Positions 16,647 through 24,190 of a stretch of DNA of 64,000 nt are shown here, one piece after another. The position numbers were made by a program, and so were the translations under genes. Location: NCBI RefSeq assembly GCF_001741865.1, contig NZ_CP017147.1, positions 5,881,001-5,945,000 of the forward strand, written 5' to 3'. Numbering within the stretch: the stretch's first letter is position 1; every line of letters begins with the position of its first letter. The notes under the pieces were generated by a model. The model did not search any database. It was not told the DNA's origin and saw nothing but the letters and a program-made list of their open reading frames with translations. Source of the stretch: Bosea vaviloviae. GTDB lineage: Bacteria > Pseudomonadota > Alphaproteobacteria > Rhizobiales > Beijerinckiaceae.

Positions 16647-18314
16647 TCATGCCGCGGACTTTTCATGAATCCAGCCCCGCAGCACCGCGACCGAGTCGGC
16701 GGGGTTCTGCGACACCAGCGCGCCGATCTTCTCGACGGACTGGGCCTTGAGCTGTCCCTTGATCTGCGCAACCGCGAGCATGCGCTCGGACGGCGCCTCG
16801 ACCTCCATATCGCGCGAGCCGTCCGGGCCCGTCACGGAGCGCGAGCTCGCAGGGTCGCCAGTGCCGTCGGCCAGGGCCAAGCCGTCGCGCATGAAGCTCG
16901 GGATCGGCCGCATGCCCGGATCGGGCGCGAGCGCCTGCTTCAGCAGCGGCCGCACCACCACCATCAGCACGATCAGCGTCAGCAGCGAGATGACGCCGAG
17001 TTCGGCGAAGCGGATCAGATCCTCCTTGGTGAAGGAGAGCAGCTGCTGCATCAAGGATTGTTCGGGCAGCTCGACGATCGCCTGCGGCGCCTCAGCGAAG
17101 CGCAGATTGACGACCTCGACCTTGTCGCCGCGCGCCTCGTCATAGCCCATCGCCATGCGCACCAGCTGACCGATCCGGTCCAGCTCCTCGCCGCTACGCG
17201 GCTGATAGGCGACTTCGGTGCCGTTGCGGGTGTAGTTTCCATCGACCAGCACCGCGACCGAGAGCCGCTTGACGCGCCCGCCCTCCAGCACCTCGGTGCG
17301 AGTCGTGCGCGAGATTTCGTAATTGACCACCTCCTCGTTCTTCGAGGAGGCGTCCTTCTGATTCTGCTGGGTGCCCTGCCCCGCCTGGGCTCCGGGCAGT
17401 TCGTTGCCGACCGTGACGGCCCCGTTCGCGCCATCGGTCGTCGTCGCATTCTCGGTGCGGTTCTGGCTGGAGCGGATGACCTTGCTTTCCGGATCATAGG
17501 TCTCCGAGCGGCTCTCGATGCGGTTGGCGTCGAGAGTGGCCGCAACCTGGACCCGCGCCCGCCCCTGCCCGACGACGCTGGCGACGATATCCTCGACCTG
17601 CGTCTTGACCCGCTTCTCGATCCCCATCTGCCGCTCGTCGATGCCGAGCCCGACAAGCCCTTGCTCGCCCTGGGCACCGTCGGCCAGAAGCCTGCCGCGC
17701 TCATCGACGATCGAGACGCGCTCGGGCTTGAGCCCGTCAACGGCGGAGGAGACGAGATGGCGCACGGCGCGCACCTGCGCCGCGTCGAGTTCGCCGGCCA
17801 GCTTGAGCACGATCGAGGCACGCGGCAGTTCGCGATCGCGCTCGAACAGGCGCTTCTCCGGGATGACGAGATGCACGCGCGCCGCCTGGACGCGGCTGAT
17901 CGAGCGGATGGTGCGCGAGAGTTCACCCTCCAGCGCGCGCAGATGGTTGATATTCTGGACGAAGCTGGTCGAGGAGAAGGCATCGCCTTTGTCGAAGATC
18001 TCGTAGCCGACGCCGCCGCCGGACGGAATGCCCTTGCTGGCGAGGTCGAGCCGCAGCCGCGGCACATCGGCCTTGGCGACCAGCACGGTTTGCCCGTCGC
18101 CGCGCAGCTCGTATTTGATGCCGCGCGTATCGAGATCCTTCAGGATCGCACTGACATCCTGATTCGACAGGTCGGAGAACAGCACGCTCATCGCCGGCTG
18201 CGACATCCTCAGCATGACGAAGCCGAAGAAGCCCACGAGGCCAAGCGTCACCGCTAGCATCGCCGCCAGGCGCGCCGCTCCGAATTTCGTAAACTGACCG
18301 ACGATGCCGTTCAC
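16647..18314 (-). CDS. fliF: Flagellar MS-ring protein FliF
   Basis: A 555-residue inner-membrane protein that forms the MS-ring, the first flagellar structure to assemble. TM helix 1 (about 10-35) is followed by the YscJ-like ring domain with SNQDVSAILKDLDTRGIKYE and IPEKRLFERDRELPRASIVL. A large periplasmic Asn/Gln-rich segment follows (about 280-330), then TM helix 2 (LGVISLLTLIVLMVVVRPLL) and a C-terminal FliG-binding tail. No ATG lies near the expected N-terminus. GTG 18314 (VNGIVGQFTKFG) with GGAACGG upstream fits best. First gene of the operon, with a CtrA box about 80 bp upstream. Confidence 0.94.
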   Translation of the reverse strand: MNGIVGQFTKFGAARLAAMLAVTLGLVGFFGFVMLRMSQPAMSVLFSDLSNQDVSAILKDLDTRGIKYELRGDGQTVLVAKADVPRLRLDLASKGIPSGGGVGYEIFDKGDAFSSTSFVQNINHLRALEGELSRTIRSISRVQAARVHLVIPEKRLFERDRELPRASIVLKLAGELDAAQVRAVRHLVSSAVDGLKPERVSIVDERGRLLADGAQGEQGLVGLGIDERQMGIEKRVKTQVEDIVASVVGQGRARVQVAATLDANRIESRSETYDPESKVIRSSQNRTENATTTDGANGAVTVGNELPGAQAGQGTQQNQKDASSKNEEVVNYEISRTTRTEVLEGGRVKRLSVAVLVDGNYTRNGTEVAYQPRSGEELDRIGQLVRMAMGYDEARGDKVEVVNLRFAEAPQAIVELPEQSLMQQLLSFTKEDLIRFAELGVISLLTLIVLMVVVRPLLKQALAPDPGMRPIPSFMRDGLALADGTGDPASSRSVTGPDGSRDMEVEAPSERMLAVAQIKGQLKAQSVEKIGALVSQNPADSVAVLRGWIHEKSAA

Positions 18315-18389
18315 GCAGCCATCCGTTCCACAAAACCGACATCGCCGCACACAAGGCACGACGCACTAGGCAAGTTTTTCCCAGTGCAT

Positions 18390-18406
18390 GGTTAGCACCG
18401 GGTTAA
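18390..18406 (-). promoter_or_regulatory. CtrA box upstream of fliF
   Basis: On the minus strand the sequence is TTAACC-CGGTG-CTAACC, i.e. TTAA-N7-CTAA, one base from the CtrA consensus. It lies 76-92 bp upstream of the fliF GTG start, the location expected for a class II flagellar operon promoter. In Caulobacter the fliF operon is directly CtrA-activated. Confidence 0.65.
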
Positions 18407-18445
18407 CGAATGGTGGATTGATGCCGTTAGGCACTGAAAATGCGA

Positions 18446-18475
18446 AAGGCGCCGGTCCGATCGGACCGACGCCTT
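18446..18475 (-). terminator. Hairpin downstream of sciP (probable terminator)
   Basis: A 30-nt dyad AAGGCG...CGCCTT with the inner palindrome GGTCCGATCGGACC and one mismatch, about 35 bp after the sciP stop. In the sciP direction it is followed by only TTTC, so the U-tract is weak. It separates sciP transcription from the fliF promoter. Confidence 0.55.
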
Positions 18476-18510
18476 GGTAATGGACCGGGCAATGGACCGG
18501 AAAAGCGATC

Positions 18511-18786
18511 CTATTGGCGGTAATGCTGGATGCGGGTCGTCCGCAGGCCGGCGAGGCCGTGCTGATCGATCGACATCTGCCAGCTCAGGAATTCATCGAC
18601 GGTCAGCGTATAGCGCTGACAGGCTTCCTCAAGGCTGAGAAGGCCGCCGCGGACGGCCGCAACCACCTCGGCCTTACGCCGGATCACCCAGCGGCGCGTA
18701 TTCATGGGCGGCAGATCGGCAATCGTCAACGGACTTCCGTCCGGTCCGATCACGTACTTCACCCGCGGTCGCAAAGGCTCGGTCAT
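18511..18786 (-). CDS. sciP: CtrA inhibitor SciP (DUF1153)
   Basis: A 91-residue helix-turn-helix protein that binds CtrA on DNA and blocks transcription of CtrA-activated genes in swarmer cells. The near-invariant family sequence is present: RVKYVIGPDGSPLTIADLPP, RRWVIRRKAEVVAAVRGGLL, LEEACQRYTLTVDEFLSWQ and HGLAGLRTTRIQ. The start at 18786 (MTEPLRPR) matches the family length. An upstream in-frame start lacks support. It lies beside the fliF operon, as I recall for Caulobacter too, and its promoter region carries a CtrA-like box and a GANTC site. Confidence 0.93.
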   Translation of the reverse strand: MTEPLRPRVKYVIGPDGSPLTIADLPPMNTRRWVIRRKAEVVAAVRGGLLSLEEACQRYTLTVDEFLSWQMSIDQHGLAGLRTTRIQHYRQ

Positions 18787-18840
18787 GGTACACTCACACA
18801 ACTCAACAGACCTACTTCTGCTGAGCATAGGCGTCCGGCT

Positions 18841-18863
18841 TTAAGATTTACCTAAAGCGAATC
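18841..18863 (-). promoter_or_regulatory. CtrA-box-like site plus GANTC upstream of sciP
   Basis: On the minus strand TTAG-GTAAATC-TTAA (18841-18855) matches TTAA-N7-TTAA with one difference. The CcrM site GAATC lies 3 bp away at 18859-18863. Both are 55-77 bp upstream of the sciP ATG and downstream of the flgD stop. This is the layout expected for a CtrA-activated, methylation-sensitive sciP promoter. Confidence 0.55.
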
Positions 18864-18896
18864 GGACGGCTTTCCCTATTTGCGCGTCGGCCGCCA

Positions 18897-19583
18897 TCAG
18901 CCCTTGATCACTTTCTTGACCTTGTCGATCGCGACGCTGATCGTGCCGATCTTGAGCATCGGCGTATCGCCGCTCAGATCGATGCTGTCGACGACGCCGA
19001 TGATTTCGGTCTTGGCGACCACCGCCTGGCCGGCCAGATCCTTGGCGTCGACGGTGATGGTGTAGTCCCCGGCGGGCGCTGTCCCACCCGTCGAAGTGCT
19101 GCCATCCCACTGGACGGTCTGCTCGCCGGCGGCGAGGCTCGTCGTCAGGGTCCTGACCACCGAGCCGCTGGAATCCTTCACGGTGATGTTGGCGGTGCCG
19201 GCGCTCGCCATGTTCACCGACCAGTAGGCGGTTCCGTTCTTGAGCGGCGCCGTTGCGCCATCAGCGGTGATCGTCGCGCCGATGAAGCCGACCGCATCCG
19301 TCGTCGTCGTCGCCTTGTTGAGAGTGAGCAGCGCGCTCAGCGTGTCGTTCATCTTGAGCTGCTGCTCGACGCCGGCGAACTGCACGAGCTGGGACGTGAA
19401 CTGGTTGGTGTCGAGCGGGTCGAGCGGGCTCTGGTTCTTGAGCTGCGTCGTCAGCAGCGACAGGAACTGGTCGAAATTCCCGGCGATCGCCGTCTGCGAA
19501 CCGGTCACGGTGTTGGTGCTCGTCGTCGAGGAGGTGTTCTGGAACCCCGCGGTCGTCGTCGAGGAGGTGTTGGAAACGGCCAT
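18897..19583 (-). CDS. flgD: Flagellar hook capping/assembly protein FlgD
   Basis: A 228-residue exported scaffold that caps the growing hook and is absent from the finished flagellum. The N-terminal Ser/Thr-rich export region (1-35) is followed by the family core NFDQFLSLLTTQLKNQSPLD and DTNQFTSQLVQFAGVEQQLK (39-78). The C-terminus has the FlgD Ig-like and Tudor-like domain with VQWDGSTSTGGTAPAGDYTI. AGGAGAAG lies 5 nt before the ATG. It begins 17 nt after fliK in the same operon. Confidence 0.95.
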   Translation of the reverse strand: MAVSNTSSTTTAGFQNTSSTTSTNTVTGSQTAIAGNFDQFLSLLTTQLKNQSPLDPLDTNQFTSQLVQFAGVEQQLKMNDTLSALLTLNKATTTTDAVGFIGATITADGATAPLKNGTAYWSVNMASAGTANITVKDSSGSVVRTLTTSLAAGEQTVQWDGSTSTGGTAPAGDYTITVDAKDLAGQAVVAKTEIIGVVDSIDLSGDTPMLKIGTISVAIDKVKKVIKG

Positions 19584-19600
19584 GGTGCTTCTCCTTGCCG

Positions 19601-21160
19601 TCAGATGCTGAGATCGACGCCGCCGAGCCTGACGAGGCGGCGGGTCTGGATTGGCTGGGCGGGCGCGACGATGTCTTCGCCGGTTTCCGTGGCTGTCGGC
19701 GTGCGGCGCGGCGCGTCGTCCTGCTGTCGGTTCTGTCGGAAGCCGGACTGATCGGCGGGATCGCGCAAGCTGATCTCGACGCCCGCATCGGAGGGCTTGA
19801 GGCCGGCCTGTTCGAAGGCTCGCTCCAGCGTGCGCGAGTCGCGCTGGAGCATGTGCAGCGTCTCGACCCGGTCGACGACCAGCCTGGCGCTGACCTCGCC
19901 CTTGTCGGAAACCTCGAGCTTGACGTCGACGCGGCCGAGCTCCGCCGGATCAAGCCTGATGTCGAATGACCGCGAGCCCGCCAGCGCCTTCATCCCGATT
20001 TCGATCGGAACCATGTGGAGCGGTGTCGTCTGAGTGGCCGCAGCAGGCTGGCCATGGGCCGTCGTGGCCTGCCCGGCGGCAGCCTGTTCGGGAGCGATCA
20101 AGTCAGCGGCAGCGCCCGCCTTGCCGGCGCGCGGCTGCGCCAGCGCGGAAAGATCGACCAGGCTCTGCGGCGTCTGCAGCAATTCGAGCGGCTTGAATTC
20201 AGCCTGCGGCGCGGCCGAGGCGGCCGGAGATGCAGCAGGCTCCTCCTTGCCGAGTTTGGTCGTATGCGCGGTCTGCTGCCCGCCGGTCGCGAGTTGCGGC
20301 TTGCCGGCTTCGCCATCCGCGAGGGCGCCGGCATCAGCTCCCGCACCACCAGCAGCATCGGCCTGCAAGGAGACGGCGATAGCCAGTTTCGGCGAGGCAA
20401 GCCCGGCCTTGGCGATCCCGGCAGCCAGGACGGCGCCCACAGCAGGCGTGGCCGCTTCGGCTGCAGCAGCGGGCATGGCGCCTGGAACGATCGCGGCGGA
20501 CAGATCGATGGTCGGCAATGCCGGGACAACGACGCCTTCGGCTGGCGTGGTGGGAAGCGCGGAGGGATCCACCGCCGGCGTCTCGGTCGCCTTGTCCTTG
20601 ACGCCCTTGGCGTCCTTCTCCTTTACGGCTTCGCCACTCGCCGGCGCCTCGGCCTGCGTGGCGACCGCGATGCTGACAAGTGCGCCGATATCCTGCTGAA
20701 CCGGGGGCGACCCCGTGGCGCCCTGAGCGCCAGGCGTGGTCTCGCCCGGCTTGACGGCAATCGGCGCCTGCGTGGCGGCATTCGTCTTTGCCGCGTCTGT
20801 CTTTGCCGCGTCTGTCTTGGCCGCGTCTGTCTTGGCCGCGTCTGTCTTTATAGCGTCGGTCTTGGCGGCATCCGTCTTGTCCGCGCTCGCCTTGTCTTCG
20901 CTCGTCTTGGCAGCGTTCGTCTTGGCATCGCTCGTCCTGGCATCGGGCTTTTGCGGCGACGATTGATCCTCGGCCTGCGCCCGCTCGGGTTTCGGGCGCG
21001 GCGCGGAGGCGTCCTGCGCGCGGGTGGCCGTCTCGCGAGACGTATCGTCTGGCAGCGTGAACGCCTCAACCGCGCGACCGGAATCCGGCTCTGCCGCGCG
21101 ACGACGCACGGGAGCGGGTTCGATCAAGGCAGACGAAAGCGTGAGCGGCTGAACAGACAT
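19601..21160 (-). CDS. fliK: Flagellar hook-length control protein FliK
   Basis: A 519-residue exported molecular ruler that measures hook length and switches export specificity through FlhB. The N-terminal two thirds are low-complexity (Ala, Pro, Lys, Asp, Thr) with a run of about eleven 5-residue repeats of the TDAAK type. The C-terminal Flg_hook domain (about residues 400-475) contains RSFDIRLDPAELGRVDVKLE and RLVVDRVETLHMLQRDSRTL followed by LERAFEQAGL. ATG 21160 (MSVQPLTLSS) is preferred over an upstream start. A sigma-54-type promoter lies about 45 bp upstream, so fliK-flgD is probably a FlbD target. Confidence 0.92.
   Translation of the reverse strand: MSVQPLTLSSALIEPAPVRRRAAEPDSGRAVEAFTLPDDTSRETATRAQDASAPRPKPERAQAEDQSSPQKPDARTSDAKTNAAKTSEDKASADKTDAAKTDAIKTDAAKTDAAKTDAAKTDAAKTNAATQAPIAVKPGETTPGAQGATGSPPVQQDIGALVSIAVATQAEAPASGEAVKEKDAKGVKDKATETPAVDPSALPTTPAEGVVVPALPTIDLSAAIVPGAMPAAAAEAATPAVGAVLAAGIAKAGLASPKLAIAVSLQADAAGGAGADAGALADGEAGKPQLATGGQQTAHTTKLGKEEPAASPAASAAPQAEFKPLELLQTPQSLVDLSALAQPRAGKAGAAADLIAPEQAAAGQATTAHGQPAAATQTTPLHMVPIEIGMKALAGSRSFDIRLDPAELGRVDVKLEVSDKGEVSARLVVDRVETLHMLQRDSRTLERAFEQAGLKPSDAGVEISLRDPADQSGFRQNRQQDDAPRRTPTATETGEDIVAPAQPIQTRRLVRLGGVDLSI
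20784..20948 (-). repeat. 15-bp tandem repeat array inside fliK
   Basis: Eleven consecutive degenerate 15-bp units (plus-strand form GTCTTNGCCGCGTCT) encode the pentapeptide series TDAAK/TNAAK/SDAK variants. The first four units are almost identical and later ones diverge. All preserve the reading frame. Confidence 0.9.
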
Positions 21161-21204
21161 CGGCGATTCCGGACGCGGGCAACACAACACCCGCCCCTCC
21201 GGGG

Positions 21205-21220
21205 AGCAAGTCCCACGCCA
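21205..21220 (-). promoter_or_regulatory. Sigma-54 (-24/-12) promoter of fliK-flgD
   Basis: Minus strand TGGCGTGGGACTTGCT. Against the consensus TGGCACG-N4-TTGC-A/T, only the fifth and sixth bases differ, and the invariant GG and GC are at the required spacing. The expected start site would be near 21193, giving a leader of about 33 nt to the fliK ATG at 21160. Confidence 0.75.
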
Positions 21221-21236
21221 CACAATGCATAATTGA

Positions 21237-21318
21237 TATCAATGACTTAGCTGCATCACACGATCAACCTGACGGCAAGAAGCGCCGGTCTTGCACCCCA
21301 GCCCGGCAGGATTTGCCG
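21237..21318. promoter_or_regulatory. IHF-like site and upstream dyad of the fliK promoter
   Basis: TATCAATGACTTA (21237-21249) matches the IHF consensus WATCAA-N4-TTR exactly and lies just upstream of the -24 element. Further upstream, CGGCA-N5-TGCCG (21304-21318) is a perfect dyad about 85-100 bp from the -24 element, the distance typical of an activator site. That FlbD binds it is inference. This gap also serves as the mnmA upstream region. Confidence 0.5.
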
Positions 21319-21398
21319 ATCGCGCGCTGGCAGGCGCGCACCAAAGCCGGTATAGAACCGCCGATCGCATCCGCCGCCGTCCCGGACCGGACCATCGC

Positions 21399-22583
21399 AT
21401 GACCACGCCCCTCAACTCCCTCGACATCGCCAAGCCGCCTGCGGCCACGCGCGTCGTCGCGGCGATGTCCGGCGGCGTCGACTCCTCCGTCGTCGCCGCG
21501 CTGCTGAAGCGCGAGGGCTATGACGTCATCGGCGTGACGCTGCAGCTTTACGATCATGGCGCGGCCGTGCACCGCGCCGGCGCCTGCTGCGCCGGCCAGG
21601 ATATCCACGACGCCCGCCGCGTCGCGGAGGCCATCGGCATCCCCCATTACGTGCTCGATTATGAGAGCCGTTTCCGCGACGCCGTGATCGAGCGCTTCGC
21701 CGAGAGCTATCTCGCCGGCGAGACGCCGATCCCTTGTGTCGAATGCAATCGCACGGTGAAGTTCCGCGACCTCCTGGGCCTGGCCCGGGAGCTCGGTGCC
21801 GATGCGCTGGCGACCGGCCATTATGTCGTCAGCCGCGACCTCGGCACCGGCCATCGCGGCCTGTTCCGCGCCGCCGACGCCGCGCGCGACCAGAGCTATT
21901 TCCTCTATGCGACGACGCAGGAGCAGCTCGATCTGCTGCGCTTCCCGCTCGGCAGCATCGACAAGGCGCAGACCCGCGCACTCGCCGCCGAACTCGGGCT
22001 CGGCATCGCCGACAAGCCCGACAGCCAGGACATCTGCTTCGTTCCCAATGGCCGCTATGCCGATGTGATCGAGAAGCTGAAGCCCGGCGCCTCGCGCCCC
22101 GGTGAGATCGTCCATCTCGACGGGCGCGTGCTCGGGCGCCATGACGGCGTGCTGCGCTACACCGTTGGACAGCGCAAGGGGCTGGGTCTCAGCGCGGCCG
22201 AGCCGCTCTATGTGCTGCGGCTCGACGCCGACCTCGCCCGTGTCATCGTCGGCCCGCGCGAGGCGCTGGGCGTGCGCGAGATCAGGCTGCGCGACGTCAA
22301 CTGGCTCGGCGACCTCTCGCTGGATGCGCTCCCGGTCGAGGGGCTCGATGTCGCCGTCCGGGTGCGCTCGACCCGGGCACCGCGCGAAGCCCGCCTGATG
22401 CGCGACGAGGACGGCCTCAAGATCGAACTCGCCAGCGATGAAGAGGGCGTTTCACCCGGCCAGGCTTGCGTCATCTACACGGATGCCGGCCCCGATGCGC
22501 GCGTGCTCGGCGGCGGCACGATCCTGCGGCCGCCGCTGGCAATGCTGACGCCCGCGCCTGCCTTCGCCCACGCACAGCCCTGA
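21399..22583 (+). CDS. mnmA: tRNA-specific 2-thiouridylase MnmA
   Basis: A 394-residue cytoplasmic enzyme that adenylates and thiolates U34 in tRNA-Lys, tRNA-Glu and tRNA-Gln using persulfide sulphur. The ATP PP-loop SGGVDSS is at 24-30. The catalytic cysteine region PCVECNR is at 112-118 and the second catalytic Cys is in SQDICF near 213. The family segments [19 protein letters not shown] and [16 protein letters not shown] are present. ATG 21399 is chosen because it places the PP-loop at the usual distance. The ribosome site is poor. Divergent from fliK. Confidence 0.95.
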   Translation: MTTPLNSLDIAKPPAATRVVAAMSGGVDSSVVAALLKREGYDVIGVTLQLYDHGAAVHRAGACCAGQDIHDARRVAEAIGIPHYVLDYESRFRDAVIERFAESYLAGETPIPCVECNRTVKFRDLLGLARELGADALATGHYVVSRDLGTGHRGLFRAADAARDQSYFLYATTQEQLDLLRFPLGSIDKAQTRALAAELGLGIADKPDSQDICFVPNGRYADVIEKLKPGASRPGEIVHLDGRVLGRHDGVLRYTVGQRKGLGLSAAEPLYVLRLDADLARVIVGPREALGVREIRLRDVNWLGDLSLDALPVEGLDVAVRVRSTRAPREARLMRDEDGLKIELASDEEGVSPGQACVIYTDAGPDARVLGGGTILRPPLAMLTPAPAFAHAQP

Positions 22584-22635
22584 GCCCGACCCCGCCCCGG
22601 CTTTTCCTGCAACCTCAATCGCTGCGAGCCGCTCC

Positions 22636-23283
22636 ATGTCGGTGACTCACCTCGAAGCCCAGAAGCGCGCCTATGCGGCCTGGGCCAAATTCTACGACAA
22701 GGTCTATCTGCGCATGCTGGCCCGCCCGCAGCGCGAGGCCGTCGCGGCGGCCTGCGCCTGCGGCCCCGACATCCTGGAGATCGGCGTCGGCACCGGGCTG
22801 ACCCTGCCCTATTTCACGCAAGGCACACGCGTGCTCGGGGCCGATCTCTCGCTCGACATGCTCAAGGTCGCCAACCGCAAGGTCGCGAGCCAGGGGCTCG
22901 CCCATGTCCGCGGCCTGATGGTGATGGATGCCTGCCGCCTGGGCTTCGAGGCCGAACGCTTCGACGCCGTGACCGCGCAATTCGTGATCACGCTGGTGCC
23001 CGACCCGGAGCAGGCCCTGGCCGAGATGGATCGCGTATTGAAACCCGGCGGCGAGATCGTGATCTCGAGCCGCCTCGTCGACGATGGCAGCCTGCTTGCA
23101 CCATTCTGGGCAGCACTCGCCCCCCTGGCCAAGGCAATCGGCTGGAGCACGGATTTCAAGGTCAGCCGCCTGACCGACTGGGCGGCCCGCACTGGACGCT
23201 ACGAGACCGTCCATGTCGGCCGCGGCTATTTCAAGGTCGTCCGCCTGCGCAAGACCGCGTCACATCAAGCCGCTACGGCCTGA
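22636..23283 (+). CDS. Class I SAM methyltransferase, PmtA (phosphatidylethanolamine N-methyltransferase)-like
   Basis: A 215-residue SAM-dependent methyltransferase. Motif I ILEIGVGTGLTLPYF lies at 46-60, followed by GADLSLDMLKVANRKV and the post-motif region RFDAVTAQFVITLVPDPEQA. The N-terminus (AYAAWAKFYDKVYLRMLARP) and motif I closely resemble Rhodobacter-type PmtA, which makes phosphatidylcholine from phosphatidylethanolamine. A ubiquinone/menaquinone-type methyltransferase is the main alternative. It lies 52 nt after mnmA in the same direction and ends at a strong hairpin. Confidence 0.75.
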   Translation: MSVTHLEAQKRAYAAWAKFYDKVYLRMLARPQREAVAAACACGPDILEIGVGTGLTLPYFTQGTRVLGADLSLDMLKVANRKVASQGLAHVRGLMVMDACRLGFEAERFDAVTAQFVITLVPDPEQALAEMDRVLKPGGEIVISSRLVDDGSLLAPFWAALAPLAKAIGWSTDFKVSRLTDWAARTGRYETVHVGRGYFKVVRLRKTASHQAATA

Positions 23284-23288
23284 GATGA

Positions 23289-23325
23289 TTCCGGCCCGGC
23301 AGGCGCCATGCCTGCCGGGCCGGAA
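23289..23325. terminator. Strong bidirectional hairpin between convergent genes
   Basis: Perfect 16-bp stem TTCCGGCCCGGCAGGC and its complement, loop GCCAT, lying between the methyltransferase stop and the end of the convergent small gene. U-tracts are short, but stem stability and position argue for a shared terminator. Confidence 0.75.
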
Positions 23326-23331
23326 GCGTGT

Positions 23332-23703
23332 TTAGGAGCGCGGACCAGCCGGGCGCGGCGCGGGCTCGAAGCCGAAGCACCCGGCCTGCGCGAGGTCGCC
23401 GCCCCGATCCGAGATGGCCTGGCAGGAGCGCAGACGCGCGCACATGTCGGCCACCACCGTATAGCCGTTGCCGAACATGCCCGAGGGCTGCTTGTAGGCG
23501 CAGGCGGTCTCCCAGCCAGAGCGCTCGGCGGCGGCGGCAGGAGCACTCGGCATGGCGCCGAACGCCGCGAAGCCGAGCGCGATAGCCGCCACGGTCTGGG
23601 CGATGCGCGGCCTGGCAAGACGGGGCCTGGCAAGACGGGGCCTGGCATGTGTCGAAAGGGACTGTGCAAACGAAGCAGTGAAGGATGAAATGAGCGTTGC
23701 CAT
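23332..23703 (-). CDS. Small secreted Cys-containing hypothetical protein
   Basis: A 123-residue protein of unknown function. The start at ATG 23703 has GGAGG 9 nt upstream, which decides it. The N-terminal region has basic repeats (LARPRLARPRIAQ) and then a hydrophobic stretch VAAIALGFAAFGAMPSAPAA ending in AAA, read as a signal sequence with cleavage near residue 60, an unusually long n-region. The mature part of about 60 residues has four cysteines (CAYK, MCARL, SCQA, GCFG) that could form two disulfides in the periplasm. The n-region repeat is encoded by a 15-bp tandem repeat (23611-23647). Confidence 0.6.
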   Translation of the reverse strand: MATLISSFTASFAQSLSTHARPRLARPRLARPRIAQTVAAIALGFAAFGAMPSAPAAAAERSGWETACAYKQPSGMFGNGYTVVADMCARLRSCQAISDRGGDLAQAGCFGFEPAPRPAGPRS

Positions 23704-23927
23704 CAAAAGCGGCCTCCGAAATGACCGGCTGCGCAGCGGTGCGATGGCGGCGATCATCGTCGGCCATTCCCGCAGCGGCCCCTGACGCCGGTCTAGCTAT
23801 CAGCTAAGCCGTCGTATCCGGGCTTCAAGACTGCACCAATGCAATGAACGCATGGCAAACCTACAGTACTCGCCGCAAAGAGCGTAATGCGCATGTCATA
23901 TGATTATCTCCCATGCCGTCCGGAGGC

Positions 23928-23957
23928 TTGACGGCATCACCCTTCGCCCCCTATACG
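23928..23957 (+). promoter_or_regulatory. Probable sigma-70 promoter of tRNA-Met
   Basis: TTGACG (23928-23933), an 18-bp spacer and TATACG (23952-23957), about 45 bp upstream of the tRNA gene. The remainder of the 298-bp gap from 23704 holds no other feature that I can support. Confidence 0.55.
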
Positions 23958-24001
23958 CGCCCTCACAAAGGCACGCCGTCAGCGGCGAGCCTTCGTCTCG
24001 G

Positions 24002-24078
24002 GGCGGGGTAGCTCAGCTGGTTAGAGCAGCGGAATCATAATCCGCGTGTCGGGGGTTCGAGTCCCTCTCCCGCTACCA
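24002..24078 (+). tRNA. tRNA-Met (CAT), elongator type
   Basis: Complete 77-nt cloverleaf with encoded CCA. D-arm GCTC...GAGC, anticodon stem GCGGA/TCCGC around loop ATCATAA with anticodon CAT, and T-arm with GGTTCGAGTCC. It lacks the C1-A72 mismatch and the three G-C pairs of an initiator tRNA, so it is the elongator. A CAT tRNA-Ile read after lysidine modification is the less likely alternative. No integrated element or direct repeat of its 3' end is visible downstream. Confidence 0.95.
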
Positions 24079-24190
24079 ACGCTTTCCCCAAACGGGGTGC
24101 GGTTCTCCGATGACAGTGATGAGGGACCAGGCCGACATGCATCGGCCCGTCCCGTTTCCATCCCAGCCATTCTATTGACCGCCGCGCCCG

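Noticed and set aside
16665..18257. 530-codon plus-strand open frame opposite fliF
   Set aside because: Composition typical of a shadow frame and complete overlap with an unambiguous fliF.
20784..20948. Possible CRISPR-like or minisatellite array
   Set aside because: Units are 15 bp with no spacers and lie in frame within fliK, so it is a coding tandem repeat.
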